This document shows positions 42,099-52,241 of a stretch of DNA of 64,000 nt, piece by piece. The notes beneath the pieces were generated by a model that did no database searches, had not been told where the DNA came from, and was given only the letters and a program-made list of their open reading frames with translations. Within the stretch, counting starts at the first letter, position 1. Each line of letters opens with the position of its first letter. Both the position numbers and the translations under genes were made by a program. The stretch comes from Gammaproteobacteria bacterium (GTDB lineage: Bacteria > Pseudomonadota > Gammaproteobacteria > SZUA-152), in the NCBI GenBank assembly GCA_021647505.1, contig JAKIUN010000006.1:36085-100084 (forward strand). The letters are read 5' to 3'.

Positions 42099-42315
42099 GA
42101 TTAGAGTTCAGTGGAAATTTAATAAAAACTTACAATCCGATTAGAGCTGGGAAATCATGAATCAAGCATACGATTGCTGCATGATAAATATACTAAGGCC
42201 TAGTGAAAATTCGATAATAATTTACAACAAATAGACTGGCCTTACGCAAGACGTATTAAACGTATCACTGCCACATTAATAATAGATTAAGATTTAGTGA
42301 AAATTCAATTAAGGG
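42099..42315. repeat. Degenerate ~93-bp direct repeats (about 2.3 copies), AT-rich
   Basis: Anchors: gattagagttcagtggaaatttaataaaaacttacaa; ctaaggcctagtgaaaattcgataataatttacaa; gattaagatttagtgaaaattcaattaa, with agtg at 42110, 42202 and 42296. Confidence 0.6.
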
Positions 42316-42502
42316 GCGTGCTCAGTGATTTCACCGAAAGTTTTGCAGGAAAACCACCAGGAAGCTGCCGGACTTAGATGACCATAACGAGGAGGCAAGA
42401 CAGCAGAGAACCACCAAAGTCAGGTACTCTGAAGCAATCGCAGGCGCTTTTTTTGAAGGACCTATTTTAGGTTGGCGACGTAAGAACAGCTGCCGAGTAG
42501 AT

Positions 42503-43072
42503 TTATCCCGAATCCGACAGACTCCTGGCCTGCGCAATGGCGCGCCGATGCTGACGAAAGACAAAGCGTTCAAGCAAATCCCGCGTAGTTTCCGGCAGGC
42601 CCGTCAGGCGCAATAATAGCCGGTTCGATGCTTCGCTCGGCAACACTTCGGCAGCCACCACCAATGGGCGCGGGATACGCGGTATCAGATACAACTGCAC
42701 CCGCAGCCAATCACCTGCCGCAGGCAAAGACTGGTCGCTGATTCCGTCGATACACAACACGTCTCCGCCGAGGCGTACCGGATGGAGCGCCGGCAGGCCC
42801 CCTTGCCCAGCCAGCATCTCGCCGAGCAGACCCAGCACCAGATCGAGCTTGGCCTCCACCCGCCGCCAGTGTTCCTGCTGCGCGTCTTCCTCCGGCTCGG
42901 TGACAGAGTCATCAAGGATCAGCAGGCTGTCCAGCAATTCCTCATTGGCCAGCTGGCCACTCACCTGCCCAGGCGCATTAGCATTAGGCGGCAGCGGCTC
43001 CCAGGCAATAGGCAACTCGGCCTGAAAATGAACCCCGGTGGGGACGTCGGTATCACACGATGACTGAGACAT
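42503..43072 (-). CDS. PilZ-domain-like protein
   Basis: 189 aa; LGLLGEMLAGQGGLPALHPVRLGGDVLCIDGISDQSLPAAGDWLRVQLYLIPRIPRPLVVAAEVLP...LERFVFRQHRRAIAQAR resembles flagellar-associated PilZ proteins. Confidence 0.6.
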   Translation of the reverse strand: MSQSSCDTDVPTGVHFQAELPIAWEPLPPNANAPGQVSGQLANEELLDSLLILDDSVTEPEEDAQQEHWRRVEAKLDLVLGLLGEMLAGQGGLPALHPVRLGGDVLCIDGISDQSLPAAGDWLRVQLYLIPRIPRPLVVAAEVLPSEASNRLLLRLTGLPETTRDLLERFVFRQHRRAIAQARSLSDSG

Positions 43073-43521
43073 GAGGGGCAGATTAATTCAAGCAAGGCCG
43101 TACCGGCAAGTGGACACATTCTGACGGCCAACAAAAAAACTGGCATGTAATCTGCTTGCCTCATCCGAAACCCTTAAATAGGCCTACCAAGCGTCATGAA
43201 ATCGTCAACTCTCATCTGGCTTGAAAAACACACCCCGCCCACGGTGTCGGGCACGGATCATTTTTCCATCGATGATCACGAATTGCCCCCCCCCCAACAC
43301 GTCGTATAGTAGTGACGACAGGGTGCCACTGATGATTGGCAAAAGGCCCGCAACACCCACCCCTGTATGTGGAGTTTTCCTCTGTTGACGCCCGGAATTA
43401 CCGCTACAGACCACAGTGTTGGAACCGATACCCGACAGTTTCCAACACCAGGCCGATAACCAGCAGTGGCTACCATGTCATCACCAACCTAGCTACCTTT
43501 CATCTCCCGCGAGATTAGCCA

Positions 43522-45462
43522 ATGCAAAATACCCTGACTGAGTACGCTGGAAAAAACAAAGATACCTTGCACAACAATCTTGTTGCTCTGGAAAAACACC
43601 ATCCGCATATTTACCGCATGGTGGAACCGTTGCTAGACACGGTCAGTATACGCCTTGACCCCCAGGAAACCCTGTATATCACAAGAAATGGGCAACAAAT
43701 CATTATATCTAAGCAGCGCAGAGACGCCGTACTCGCCACAGTGGTAATACCAGAAATCCGAGAGCCGGTTCACCTGCTCGTGGGACTGGGTGTTGCTGAT
43801 GAACTGTTGGCAACATACCGAAACACAGAGGCCCCAAGACCGGAGCTACCAAGCTATAAATTACCCATCTATATCCTGGAGCCCGAACCCCTGATGCTCA
43901 TCGCTGCAATGTGGTTACATAATTTGATGCCACAGCTAAACTCTGGGCGAGTGCAGTTATTCCTGGGCGTAAATGCTTCCGATGAACTGCTGGAATACCT
44001 GGAATCAAACCATCAATCCCAGTATCCAACACATTCACTATCGATGTGGTACCCAAATGATCATCCTGTGGTGCACAACACCTTTGATGGCATCAAGCAA
44101 TTGATCGACCGAACCAACGCTGCCGTATACAAGTTGGAAACAGACATCAATGACTATTACAAAAAATTTACTAATAATGATTGGCATGAGGTCTTCACGT
44201 CGAGAACCCGCCCCCTGCGGGTGATGGGCTGTACATCGCGGTTTACAAGCTTCCTGCAATATTGCGTCAGGGATTTGATATCAGGGTTTGAAAGGCTCGG
44301 CCATCAAGCACTAATACATATCGAAGAATCGGACATCAGCCGAGCCACAAAATATGACATCCTATCCACCATCCTATATTTCAAGCCGGATCTCATAATT
44401 CATCTCGATCATTTCAGGGATGAGTGGCCATATTTGCCTGCAAATGTTCCATTCGTGAACTGGATACAGGACATGCTACCAAACATTACGAAACCTGATG
44501 CTCGCATCCTACACCCGCTGGACTTTACTTACGTTTTTGCCCCTGGATGGCTAAACAAACTGAAAAGCATGCCCATGTATGCAAAACATCCGATCAATGT
44601 TTTGACCCTCGGCATCAACCCGGATATCTATCATCCCATCAGCAATACCACGAAGGACATAGATCTTCTGTATGTTTCACACCTGGTGAGCGTTGCTAAC
44701 ACCTTGCGGCCGCTGGTCGACACATTGAAAAATTTTGACATCGATGACAAAGAAATAGAATTATTGGACACTGGCGCCATCAGCTATGAACAGCTACTAG
44801 TTGTCTACATGTTGATGACAAAAACTTTCGACAACCTGCTGATAGATGACCTCTGGAAATACGTCGGCAACAACCAAGTTCGTCGATCACTTGTTACACG
44901 AACTCTCGCCACCGCCGGTATCGAGGAAAATGACATCGTTGTTGAGCATTTCTTTAACTCGCGGCGCATCCACAACGACATCTACTACGCAATAAAAACG
45001 AGGCCTCTTAAAACCCTGGCAAAACAAGGCGTGAACCTCCAAATCTATGGTAAACACTGGGATCAGGACAGGGAGCTTTCCAGATTTTCACACGGCCCTA
45101 TCGACAACGGTGAACCACTCAACATGTTGATGAATCAGTCGCGCATCTGCCTGAACAACAGCCCGGGTACCTCTTTGCATATGCGATCAGTTGAAATTAT
45201 GGCCTCGGGATGTTTCATGCTGAGCCGGGAAATTGAACCCGACACCTCCAGTATCCGGGAATATTTTGACGACCAGGACGGCCTCGGATTTTTCAAGAAT
45301 GAAATTGACATAGGCCCGATAACAAAGTATTGGCTGGCGCAGGATAATCTGGATAAGATAAGTGCGCCTGCCCACAAAAAGGCGCTGGCGCTATTCGATT
45401 ACAAAGTAATCACTCAAACAATTATTGATAATGTATCTGCCAGGTGCAAAAATACGCAATGA
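43522..45462 (+). CDS. Large CgeB-like glycosyltransferase-family protein
   Basis: 646 aa; C-terminal LNMLMNQSRICLNNSPGTSLHMRSVEIMASGCFMLSREIEPDTSSI matches the CgeB/glycosyltransferase tail. Confidence 0.7.
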   Translation: MQNTLTEYAGKNKDTLHNNLVALEKHHPHIYRMVEPLLDTVSIRLDPQETLYITRNGQQIIISKQRRDAVLATVVIPEIREPVHLLVGLGVADELLATYRNTEAPRPELPSYKLPIYILEPEPLMLIAAMWLHNLMPQLNSGRVQLFLGVNASDELLEYLESNHQSQYPTHSLSMWYPNDHPVVHNTFDGIKQLIDRTNAAVYKLETDINDYYKKFTNNDWHEVFTSRTRPLRVMGCTSRFTSFLQYCVRDLISGFERLGHQALIHIEESDISRATKYDILSTILYFKPDLIIHLDHFRDEWPYLPANVPFVNWIQDMLPNITKPDARILHPLDFTYVFAPGWLNKLKSMPMYAKHPINVLTLGINPDIYHPISNTTKDIDLLYVSHLVSVANTLRPLVDTLKNFDIDDKEIELLDTGAISYEQLLVVYMLMTKTFDNLLIDDLWKYVGNNQVRRSLVTRTLATAGIEENDIVVEHFFNSRRIHNDIYYAIKTRPLKTLAKQGVNLQIYGKHWDQDRELSRFSHGPIDNGEPLNMLMNQSRICLNNSPGTSLHMRSVEIMASGCFMLSREIEPDTSSIREYFDDQDGLGFFKNEIDIGPITKYWLAQDNLDKISAPAHKKALALFDYKVITQTIIDNVSARCKNTQ

Positions 45463-46277
45463 AAAATGACAGCCCGGAAAGCCATGTATTCTATGTGACA
45501 TCCCGAGGATATGCTGCCGACCATTGGTATGCTTGGTTCGTAAAGGCGCTCAACGCACACCCTGAATTACTGGCATACCTGGCCAACGAGGGATCCCGAC
45601 CGAAATATTTCACCGAAAAAACCCGGGCAGAACGACCAGACATCGTGCAATACACCCGGTTCATGGCTGACGTCGGCATGACATACACTGGCATAGGCGA
45701 TTGCTACTCATATCGCGCCAACAAGCTTGATCAACTATTCCGCGAGTTTGGTGATACAGTCCGCGTCGTCAACCTCGTCCGCCACCCCTATGCATGGCTT
45801 CGATTCTATGTGCGCTGGCGTATGCACAACATGAGAATGTCCAATGGACAGGGCGCCCCCATTGAACATGAATGGCGTATATCCAACCACGAGCTATTTA
45901 AGAAGCTAGGCCTGCGCGATTACACCAAGAGCGACATTGAAATATGGGCGACATACCAGGGTATGCATCATCTCAACAACATCCTCGACGACTACTCTGC
46001 CAACATTAAACACATACCACTTGAACAACTCGTTAAAAGTCGGGAAACATTTCTTGAGGTGGTCAACTATCTCACTCACAGAAGAATTACGTACAGCAAT
46101 AACTTGCTTGATACCATTTACAGCTGGGTTTGGACGCCCTTTCGTGGTGAGGGAAGACTAGCCGTAAATCCTGACAGCGAAGCCCTGGATTGGCCCAACT
46201 GGAAAATAGAAGCCTTTGAATTATTGCATAGCGAAAAAGCGAGAAAATGTTATGAGCAATTCGGTTACCGCTATTGA
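45459..46277 (+). CDS. Sulfotransferase-like protein
   Basis: FYVTSRGYAADHWYAWFVKALNAHPEL, VRVVNLVRHPYAWLRFYVRWRMHN; ATGA overlap with the upstream gene. Confidence 0.65.
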   Translation: MKNDSPESHVFYVTSRGYAADHWYAWFVKALNAHPELLAYLANEGSRPKYFTEKTRAERPDIVQYTRFMADVGMTYTGIGDCYSYRANKLDQLFREFGDTVRVVNLVRHPYAWLRFYVRWRMHNMRMSNGQGAPIEHEWRISNHELFKKLGLRDYTKSDIEIWATYQGMHHLNNILDDYSANIKHIPLEQLVKSRETFLEVVNYLTHRRITYSNNLLDTIYSWVWTPFRGEGRLAVNPDSEALDWPNWKIEAFELLHSEKARKCYEQFGYRY

Positions 46278-47091
46278 GTCTGTCTCACAAAGTGAAACAG
46301 GCCCCATTATCATGTCCTCGGTGTTTAAGTCCGGCACTTGGCTGCTACGATTCATTGTCGAAAGACTCACTGGCCTTAGCTGCTATGAGCCCCCCATTAA
46401 GGCCGGAGCAATGGATCCTACCGATCCGGATCTGATAAGCATCAAGGCGGGCCACTTTTATTCATGGCACTTTATCCCATCGTCTCCAGTTCAGGAGAAG
46501 CTGATACGAATCAACGCAAGGCCGATATTTCTGATGCGTAACATCTACGATCTGGTGGTTTCCATGTACTACCATTTTGCAAATAATATTGATCATGAAA
46601 TCGGTAGAGGAGCTAACAAACACGGCTATTTTTCCCTCCTTGGAAAAGATGCCGGAATTCAGAAAATCATAACTGGCTGCGACGATACAGAATTTAAATG
46701 GAGAGGTATCGGCCATCATCTTCACCAGATGGAGTGCATGTTTCAATTTGCCAGTGTATTTCCCTGTCACCTTGCCGGCTATGAGGACATTGTCAGCAAC
46801 AAGGAAAAAAGCATCCGGGCACTCGCCGAATTTCTGGATATCTCCCTACCTCTGAACGATCTCGATGAACTGGTGCGCAGCTCTGGCTTTGACGCCATGA
46901 AATCTTCTGCACTAAAACAAAACAAGGCTTCCCACTTCCGGCAAGGAAAAATACAATCACACACCCATGAACTTAGCCTAAAACATATCCAGGAAGTACA
47001 GGAATGTCTCGAAAAATATGCACCAAAATTGGCCCCACTGGCCACTCGGGCAGGTTTCAACAGCCTGTTGAACGAGTCCATGGCCCAGTAG
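46252..47091 (+). CDS. Sulfotransferase-domain protein
   Basis: IIMSSVFKSGTWLLRFIVERLTGL, PIFLMRNIYDLVVSMYYHFANN, HLAGYEDIVSNKEKSIRALAEFLDISL. Confidence 0.8.
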   Translation: MSNSVTAIESVSQSETGPIIMSSVFKSGTWLLRFIVERLTGLSCYEPPIKAGAMDPTDPDLISIKAGHFYSWHFIPSSPVQEKLIRINARPIFLMRNIYDLVVSMYYHFANNIDHEIGRGANKHGYFSLLGKDAGIQKIITGCDDTEFKWRGIGHHLHQMECMFQFASVFPCHLAGYEDIVSNKEKSIRALAEFLDISLPLNDLDELVRSSGFDAMKSSALKQNKASHFRQGKIQSHTHELSLKHIQEVQECLEKYAPKLAPLATRAGFNSLLNESMAQ

Positions 47092-47098
47092 ATCACAG

Positions 47099-48238
47099 AT
47101 GAAAATTGGCGTATTTCTTCCCCAAAAGAATCACTTTTACCAACATATCGCAGCGGCACTGAAGACGGCCTTCGAAGCCCACGGGCTAGAGACCTACTGT
47201 GACCTCGCCTTATATAAGCCAAAGGCCCTGTCTCGATTTTGCCGGGAATTCAAACCGGATTGTATTTTCGAGATGAACAGGTCTCGAAGCGAACTGCCGG
47301 AATTACCCGGGAGCATCATTCATATTTCGTGGATCGTCGATCTGCTGGGCCGCGATATCGATGATATCCAGGAAAGTGAAATAATCTACTTCTTTGGAAC
47401 CGGCTGGAAGGACATCCACACCAACAAACATGCATCCCTGGTTGACTGGTTGCCAGCGGGATTTTGCCCCCAGACTTACAAACTATGCCATAGTCGGAAA
47501 ACTGTGGATTTCTCCTTCATCGGGCATATACCTCGGCCATGGTCTAGTGCAGAGCTGGAGCGTATTGTCGGTACCGGTGACGCTGACCCATACACCTTCG
47601 AACAACTATTTGAACAGTGCAGATTGACGTGGGCCAAACATGGTGGGTTGCATCAACTACGACCCGAGCAGTACCTGCATCTGGTGGCGGAGGTACTGGC
47701 CAATGGTACAAGAGCTGATTTTCGTATTTCAGATCGCACCATGAAGTACGATATTGAAACGCGCAGCACACGAATGATAAACCGACAGCACGCGATCGAT
47801 TCAGCCCTTTCGGTATCCACCGCTATTTCCATTCATGGCTCCACAAACTGGCTTGAGTGGGATCGTTATCGGCCCCATTACCGCGGTTACCTCAACAGTC
47901 ACCAGGACATTCGTGAAGTATACCAGAGGTCAAAGCTCAACCTGCATGAGGGAATCGGGTTACATTTTCGCACCTTGGATTGCATGGGGGCTGGCGGTTT
48001 ACTCGCGTTCAAGCCTACCAGCCGGGACGGTGATCCTGACGGCATCAACAGTCATTTCGAGCCCTTCCGACACTACATACCGCTGGATATAGGTGGTGAC
48101 CGCAAACACCTGAAGTATTATTTGCAAAACGAAAAGGAAATATCGAGAATTGCAGAGGAAGCCTCGAAGCTGGCTCACCAACAACATACATGGCAGGTTC
48201 GATGTAAAAAAATAGTGGCTGACATCGCCTCGTTATAG
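47099..48238 (+). CDS. CgeB-like glycosyltransferase
   Basis: VYQRSKLNLHEGIGLHFRTLDCMGAGGLLAFKPTSRDGDPDGINSHFEPFRHYI. Confidence 0.75.
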   Translation: MKIGVFLPQKNHFYQHIAAALKTAFEAHGLETYCDLALYKPKALSRFCREFKPDCIFEMNRSRSELPELPGSIIHISWIVDLLGRDIDDIQESEIIYFFGTGWKDIHTNKHASLVDWLPAGFCPQTYKLCHSRKTVDFSFIGHIPRPWSSAELERIVGTGDADPYTFEQLFEQCRLTWAKHGGLHQLRPEQYLHLVAEVLANGTRADFRISDRTMKYDIETRSTRMINRQHAIDSALSVSTAISIHGSTNWLEWDRYRPHYRGYLNSHQDIREVYQRSKLNLHEGIGLHFRTLDCMGAGGLLAFKPTSRDGDPDGINSHFEPFRHYIPLDIGGDRKHLKYYLQNEKEISRIAEEASKLAHQQHTWQVRCKKIVADIASL

Positions 48239-48244
48239 AGTGCG

Positions 48245-49513
48245 TCAGGAAGTGCTTGATCGATTCAACCATGCCGTAAATCTATCGACAAAACGCTCTA
48301 TGGCATACTTTTTCTGAGCGACCTCAATATTGTCACTGAACTGGCTGAGGTCAATATCTTCCAGCATCTTGACGAGATTCGATCTGTCGTCCTTTCCCAC
48401 CACGATACCGATCCCGTTTTCAAGCACAAACTCCGCCATATGGTTGAGTTCCTCACTGACAATTACCGGTAGCCCAGCAGACAAATAGGTGAAAAGCTTG
48501 CTGGCCATGGTCTCCCGCAGGTGAGATTTTCCAACCGCGAGACCCCGGTCGAAGTCGAACAACACCAAACCGTAGTCATACTTTCCGTGCAAGGCGCGTA
48601 TGATATCCGGCATATCAATTCCCTCGCGGAACACAAAGCGTGGATTGTTCCGCATCTCCCGGTGATAATCACTAAACAGATCCTGGCAAAGCTCCCGGGT
48701 TGAGAATACGGAATTAAACACCGTCAACTCCGCTCCTTGTTGCGTCAGCTCGCGAATCAAACTCAAATAATCAAGATCCCCGAACACCGCAACCGGCGCC
48801 TGATTGTTCATGACTTGCCCGGCATACACCAAGCGGATTCCGCCGGCCCAACCATGCCGCTTGGGCGCTTCCATCCACTGCGACGGGGGACAGGGATACA
48901 ACTGCATGGATGAAGTTTTCGCCTCCATCAATTTCCCCTCAATCCAACTTCCATTATCCTTATGGATCAGTAAATCACTATGTTGCCGCGTATAGGCCTC
49001 GTCTTCGATGATCGTCTCAATTTGCAATTTATCGAACATCCCGGAATCGATAAACTGGCGAGAATCACCGATAAATGACTCCATCCAATCGTAGACCTCA
49101 TGTGCAATTTTCAACCCGGAATTCAACTCGCGAATCCTTCTGAACAGGAAAATCCAGCGCCCATGCGCCTGCAAATAAAAATGCACCGGAGGAAGCTGAC
49201 TGACGATTGCGTCAAGGTCTACCAGACTCTTGTCACAATGAAACAGGGCATGATATACATTTTTTGGTGGCCGCGACTTGAGATAAATCCCATAGGTGCG
49301 ATACTGGCCCTTATCACTGATGGTCGACGCGATGTATTCAATGCTGGGAAAATTCCCACGATTTACTGCAACGAACACCAATACAGGAACCCCATCGCAG
49401 ATCGACATCCTGATATCCGATACCAGTTCTTCAGGAGTCGAAAACAAAACCTCGTTATTTTGTTGGTTGCGGGATGATGAAGGCCTGACTACTGTATTCA
49501 CTATCATATCCAT
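48245..49513 (-). CDS. Glycosyltransferase (group 1-like)
   Basis: RETMASKLFTYLSAGLPVIVSEELNHMAEFVLENGIGIVVGKDDRSNLVKML is the GT C-terminal donor-site pattern. Confidence 0.75.
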   Translation of the reverse strand: MDMIVNTVVRPSSSRNQQNNEVLFSTPEELVSDIRMSICDGVPVLVFVAVNRGNFPSIEYIASTISDKGQYRTYGIYLKSRPPKNVYHALFHCDKSLVDLDAIVSQLPPVHFYLQAHGRWIFLFRRIRELNSGLKIAHEVYDWMESFIGDSRQFIDSGMFDKLQIETIIEDEAYTRQHSDLLIHKDNGSWIEGKLMEAKTSSMQLYPCPPSQWMEAPKRHGWAGGIRLVYAGQVMNNQAPVAVFGDLDYLSLIRELTQQGAELTVFNSVFSTRELCQDLFSDYHREMRNNPRFVFREGIDMPDIIRALHGKYDYGLVLFDFDRGLAVGKSHLRETMASKLFTYLSAGLPVIVSEELNHMAEFVLENGIGIVVGKDDRSNLVKMLEDIDLSQFSDNIEVAQKKYAIERFVDRFTAWLNRSSTS

Positions 49514-49587
49514 TAGAAATGCCGAAATTCTATTAGTCAGGTAACGCCATTGAAGCGCAACCTATTATGTTACATCAAAAGCGAAGT

Positions 49588-51573
49588 TCACTCGGCCACT
49601 GTCATCGCATCAAGCTGCGGTTGACACATGTTCCCCGCATCAGTTTCGTTGGGTTCGGTGAGTGTGAACGATTGATTCCAGGAAAGTATCCTGTCGCTGC
49701 TGACACCAGCCTTCAACAGAAGATCCATGGCAGCCCGGTACTCAACCCAGGGCAGGATCAGAAAAGCGGCATGAATATTATCTTGTACACTGCCGGGGTC
49801 GAGCATCTTCGTGACCTGCCCCAGAAACATCTCCCCGATACGGCCTTCCCTGCTGTCCAACACTGCGGTCACATTTAGGCCGCGCAGTGAAATATCGTCA
49901 CTAAATACCGAAAAATAGCGATCCATCGCCGGCAATACCACTACCTCTGTGCCGGTAAGTACCAGCCGATCAACATGCTGCTGAAAATTCGCGAAAATAT
50001 CACTGATATGGGGAATTTGAATGGCGGCCAAATGCATCTTTCGACAGCAGGAGGGGCATAAAATATTGACTCCTAGCATCCCGATGGGCGCGTCCCGATT
50101 TACATAACCATCATCACGGGAATCCAAGGGATACCGGAAATCGGTGTGTATATTATGCGTGCACGAAGGACACTCAATGACCAGTTTTGACAACCAGCTG
50201 CCCGCATACTTCGATGCCTTTACCCTGGCCAGCCGCTTGCGGTGGTTCAGATCATTAACCTCGCGTAGCTTGATGTACCAGTCCGCATATTGTTCATCAG
50301 TCATTCGGGTCATGTTGATCTGGTGCTTGTAGAGATAATCAGAGATATTGCACTGACTGCGAATGAATGCCTCCTTATCCTCGATCAGCCCCTTATTGAA
50401 GGCACCATCGAATATCTGCGTTCCGGCATAAGGGATGACTGCCGACCAGTCGGTGAAATAAAGCTCGTTTTCCTGCTGAAAGCGCAGGCTCTCCTCGATT
50501 GTTTCCATGGATTCAGCGGGGTCGCCGAAGAGAAAATTTGCCTGAAATCCGACATTGGCCTTTCGAGATATCTTTACTGCATTAGCAATATCTGAGGCCT
50601 TTATCTTTTTCCTCATGCTGCTCAGCACTGTATCTGAGCCACTTTCAAAACCAAAGGAAATATAGTTGCATCCCGAATTTTTCATTAAATTCAACAACCC
50701 CTGATCCAGTTGATCCACACGCAACTGGCAAAACCACTTGATATTCAGCTGCCTTTCCAGAAGCAGCTCGCAAAATTCTTTTATACGCTTGCGGTTCGCT
50801 GAAAAAAGCTCGTCATAGATGGAAATACATGAAACCTTATATTTCTTAATGTATTCCTCAATCTGATCCACCACCCGAGAAATATCATGACGTTTGTATT
50901 TCCCCATGCCAGCATGGTGACAGAATGTACACTTGAATGGACATGAACGGCTGGCCAGGATCGGTATGGACTGTCCCATGTCGTATCGAACCAGGTGATA
51001 GCTGACTTGTGCACTCCTCTGAATGGCGATATGCCGCTCAATGCCCATCAAATCCAGGTCTGGCTCCTCCAGCGTATTCAGGTCCTCAACCTCTGGACCC
51101 TTTCCGGTATAAAACGGTGTATCTCCCATCCAACACCAGATCCCAGCCACTGAGGAAGGAGGATACTCACCAGCAATGGCCTTGAGAAGGTTGACAAAAA
51201 TCACCTCCCCCTCATTGACAACCATGTAATCAGGTTTCAGGGTTCGCATCACAAGCTCCCCCTCACAGGAGGTAATTCCTCCCCCCAATACAATGGGGGT
51301 TTTGAGACTGACACTCCTGATCGTCTTAATCAATTTCTCAATTTCGTTGAAACAGACGGTGAGCCCGGTGATACCAATCACGTCGTATTGCCCATCTTCA
51401 ACGCGACTCATCAATAATGCGTACCGATCCGGGGCAGGATAGTGATTCAGGTTGAATCCATCGACGTCATGCCCTCGCGCTTTGGTATAGGAAGCCACAT
51501 AAGCCAGTCCCAAGGGGAAGTACGCTGCATTGACCTGCGGATGATAGGACGGTGCCAGCAGAAGTATTTTCAT
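49588..51573 (-). CDS. B12-binding-domain radical SAM protein with extra C-terminal domain
   Basis: Cobalamin-type N-term (YHPQVNAAYFPLGLAYVASYTKARGHDVDGFNLN), SRSCPFKCTFCHHAG (CxxxCxxC), GFESGSDTVLSSMRKKI; C-terminal CPSCTHN...CPSCCRKM and a Rossmann-like tail. Confidence 0.87.
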   Translation of the reverse strand: MKILLLAPSYHPQVNAAYFPLGLAYVASYTKARGHDVDGFNLNHYPAPDRYALLMSRVEDGQYDVIGITGLTVCFNEIEKLIKTIRSVSLKTPIVLGGGITSCEGELVMRTLKPDYMVVNEGEVIFVNLLKAIAGEYPPSSVAGIWCWMGDTPFYTGKGPEVEDLNTLEEPDLDLMGIERHIAIQRSAQVSYHLVRYDMGQSIPILASRSCPFKCTFCHHAGMGKYKRHDISRVVDQIEEYIKKYKVSCISIYDELFSANRKRIKEFCELLLERQLNIKWFCQLRVDQLDQGLLNLMKNSGCNYISFGFESGSDTVLSSMRKKIKASDIANAVKISRKANVGFQANFLFGDPAESMETIEESLRFQQENELYFTDWSAVIPYAGTQIFDGAFNKGLIEDKEAFIRSQCNISDYLYKHQINMTRMTDEQYADWYIKLREVNDLNHRKRLARVKASKYAGSWLSKLVIECPSCTHNIHTDFRYPLDSRDDGYVNRDAPIGMLGVNILCPSCCRKMHLAAIQIPHISDIFANFQQHVDRLVLTGTEVVVLPAMDRYFSVFSDDISLRGLNVTAVLDSREGRIGEMFLGQVTKMLDPGSVQDNIHAAFLILPWVEYRAAMDLLLKAGVSSDRILSWNQSFTLTEPNETDAGNMCQPQLDAMTVAE

Positions 51574-52241
51574 GTTGTTATCTGTAACTCCCCATTGTTG
51601 TAGTCATCAATAGTTTTCGTGCTCTATGTGCCCAGACCAGTGCACCAGACACCGTGTCAAACGTTGCCCGCGAATATTCATCAACCCCTTTGGACAGCAT
51701 GATCCAACTCATCCTGATTCTGGAAGTCGCCATCACTCAGGCATGTCTTTTCCACGATCGGGTGTGGCACATCATTGCCAAAACCCAATACTCTCGCTAG
51801 ATTTCCCAACGTATTATCATCCACTCAGTTCAAGCCCATGGGCACATTCCGTACATGTGGAACCCTATCGACAAGGCAAAACTTGTGCCAACAAAGCATA
51901 CCGCCTAACCTCGAGAAGCTGTCACCTATTTTCATTTCCGGCCAACGTGTTTAATATCGAAAAATTTTACCCGCAGCCGGTTCGCCGATTTCGAACAAAA
52001 TACCTGTTTTATTCAGGGCATATACCTGCCAGAACCTGGGAAGGATTGCCACTTGCCAGTCAATACCCGGCCATCCAGTGATAAAATGTCTGAACCATGA
52101 ACGAACCAATTCACACACCTAGACAGCACAGGCAAGGCTCCAATAGAGAAGTAATGTCCCGCGAGCAATATTTTCCGTGTATTGGCACAAAATATGCTCT
52201 GTGCACCCAAGACAGCAATAAGCAGACTTTAGAAGGATGCC

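Noticed and set aside
42099-42315. CRISPR array for the ~93-bp repeats
   Set aside because: Repeats are degenerate, too widely spaced and only ~2.3 copies; no cas genes nearby. No CRISPR array was seen elsewhere in the window.
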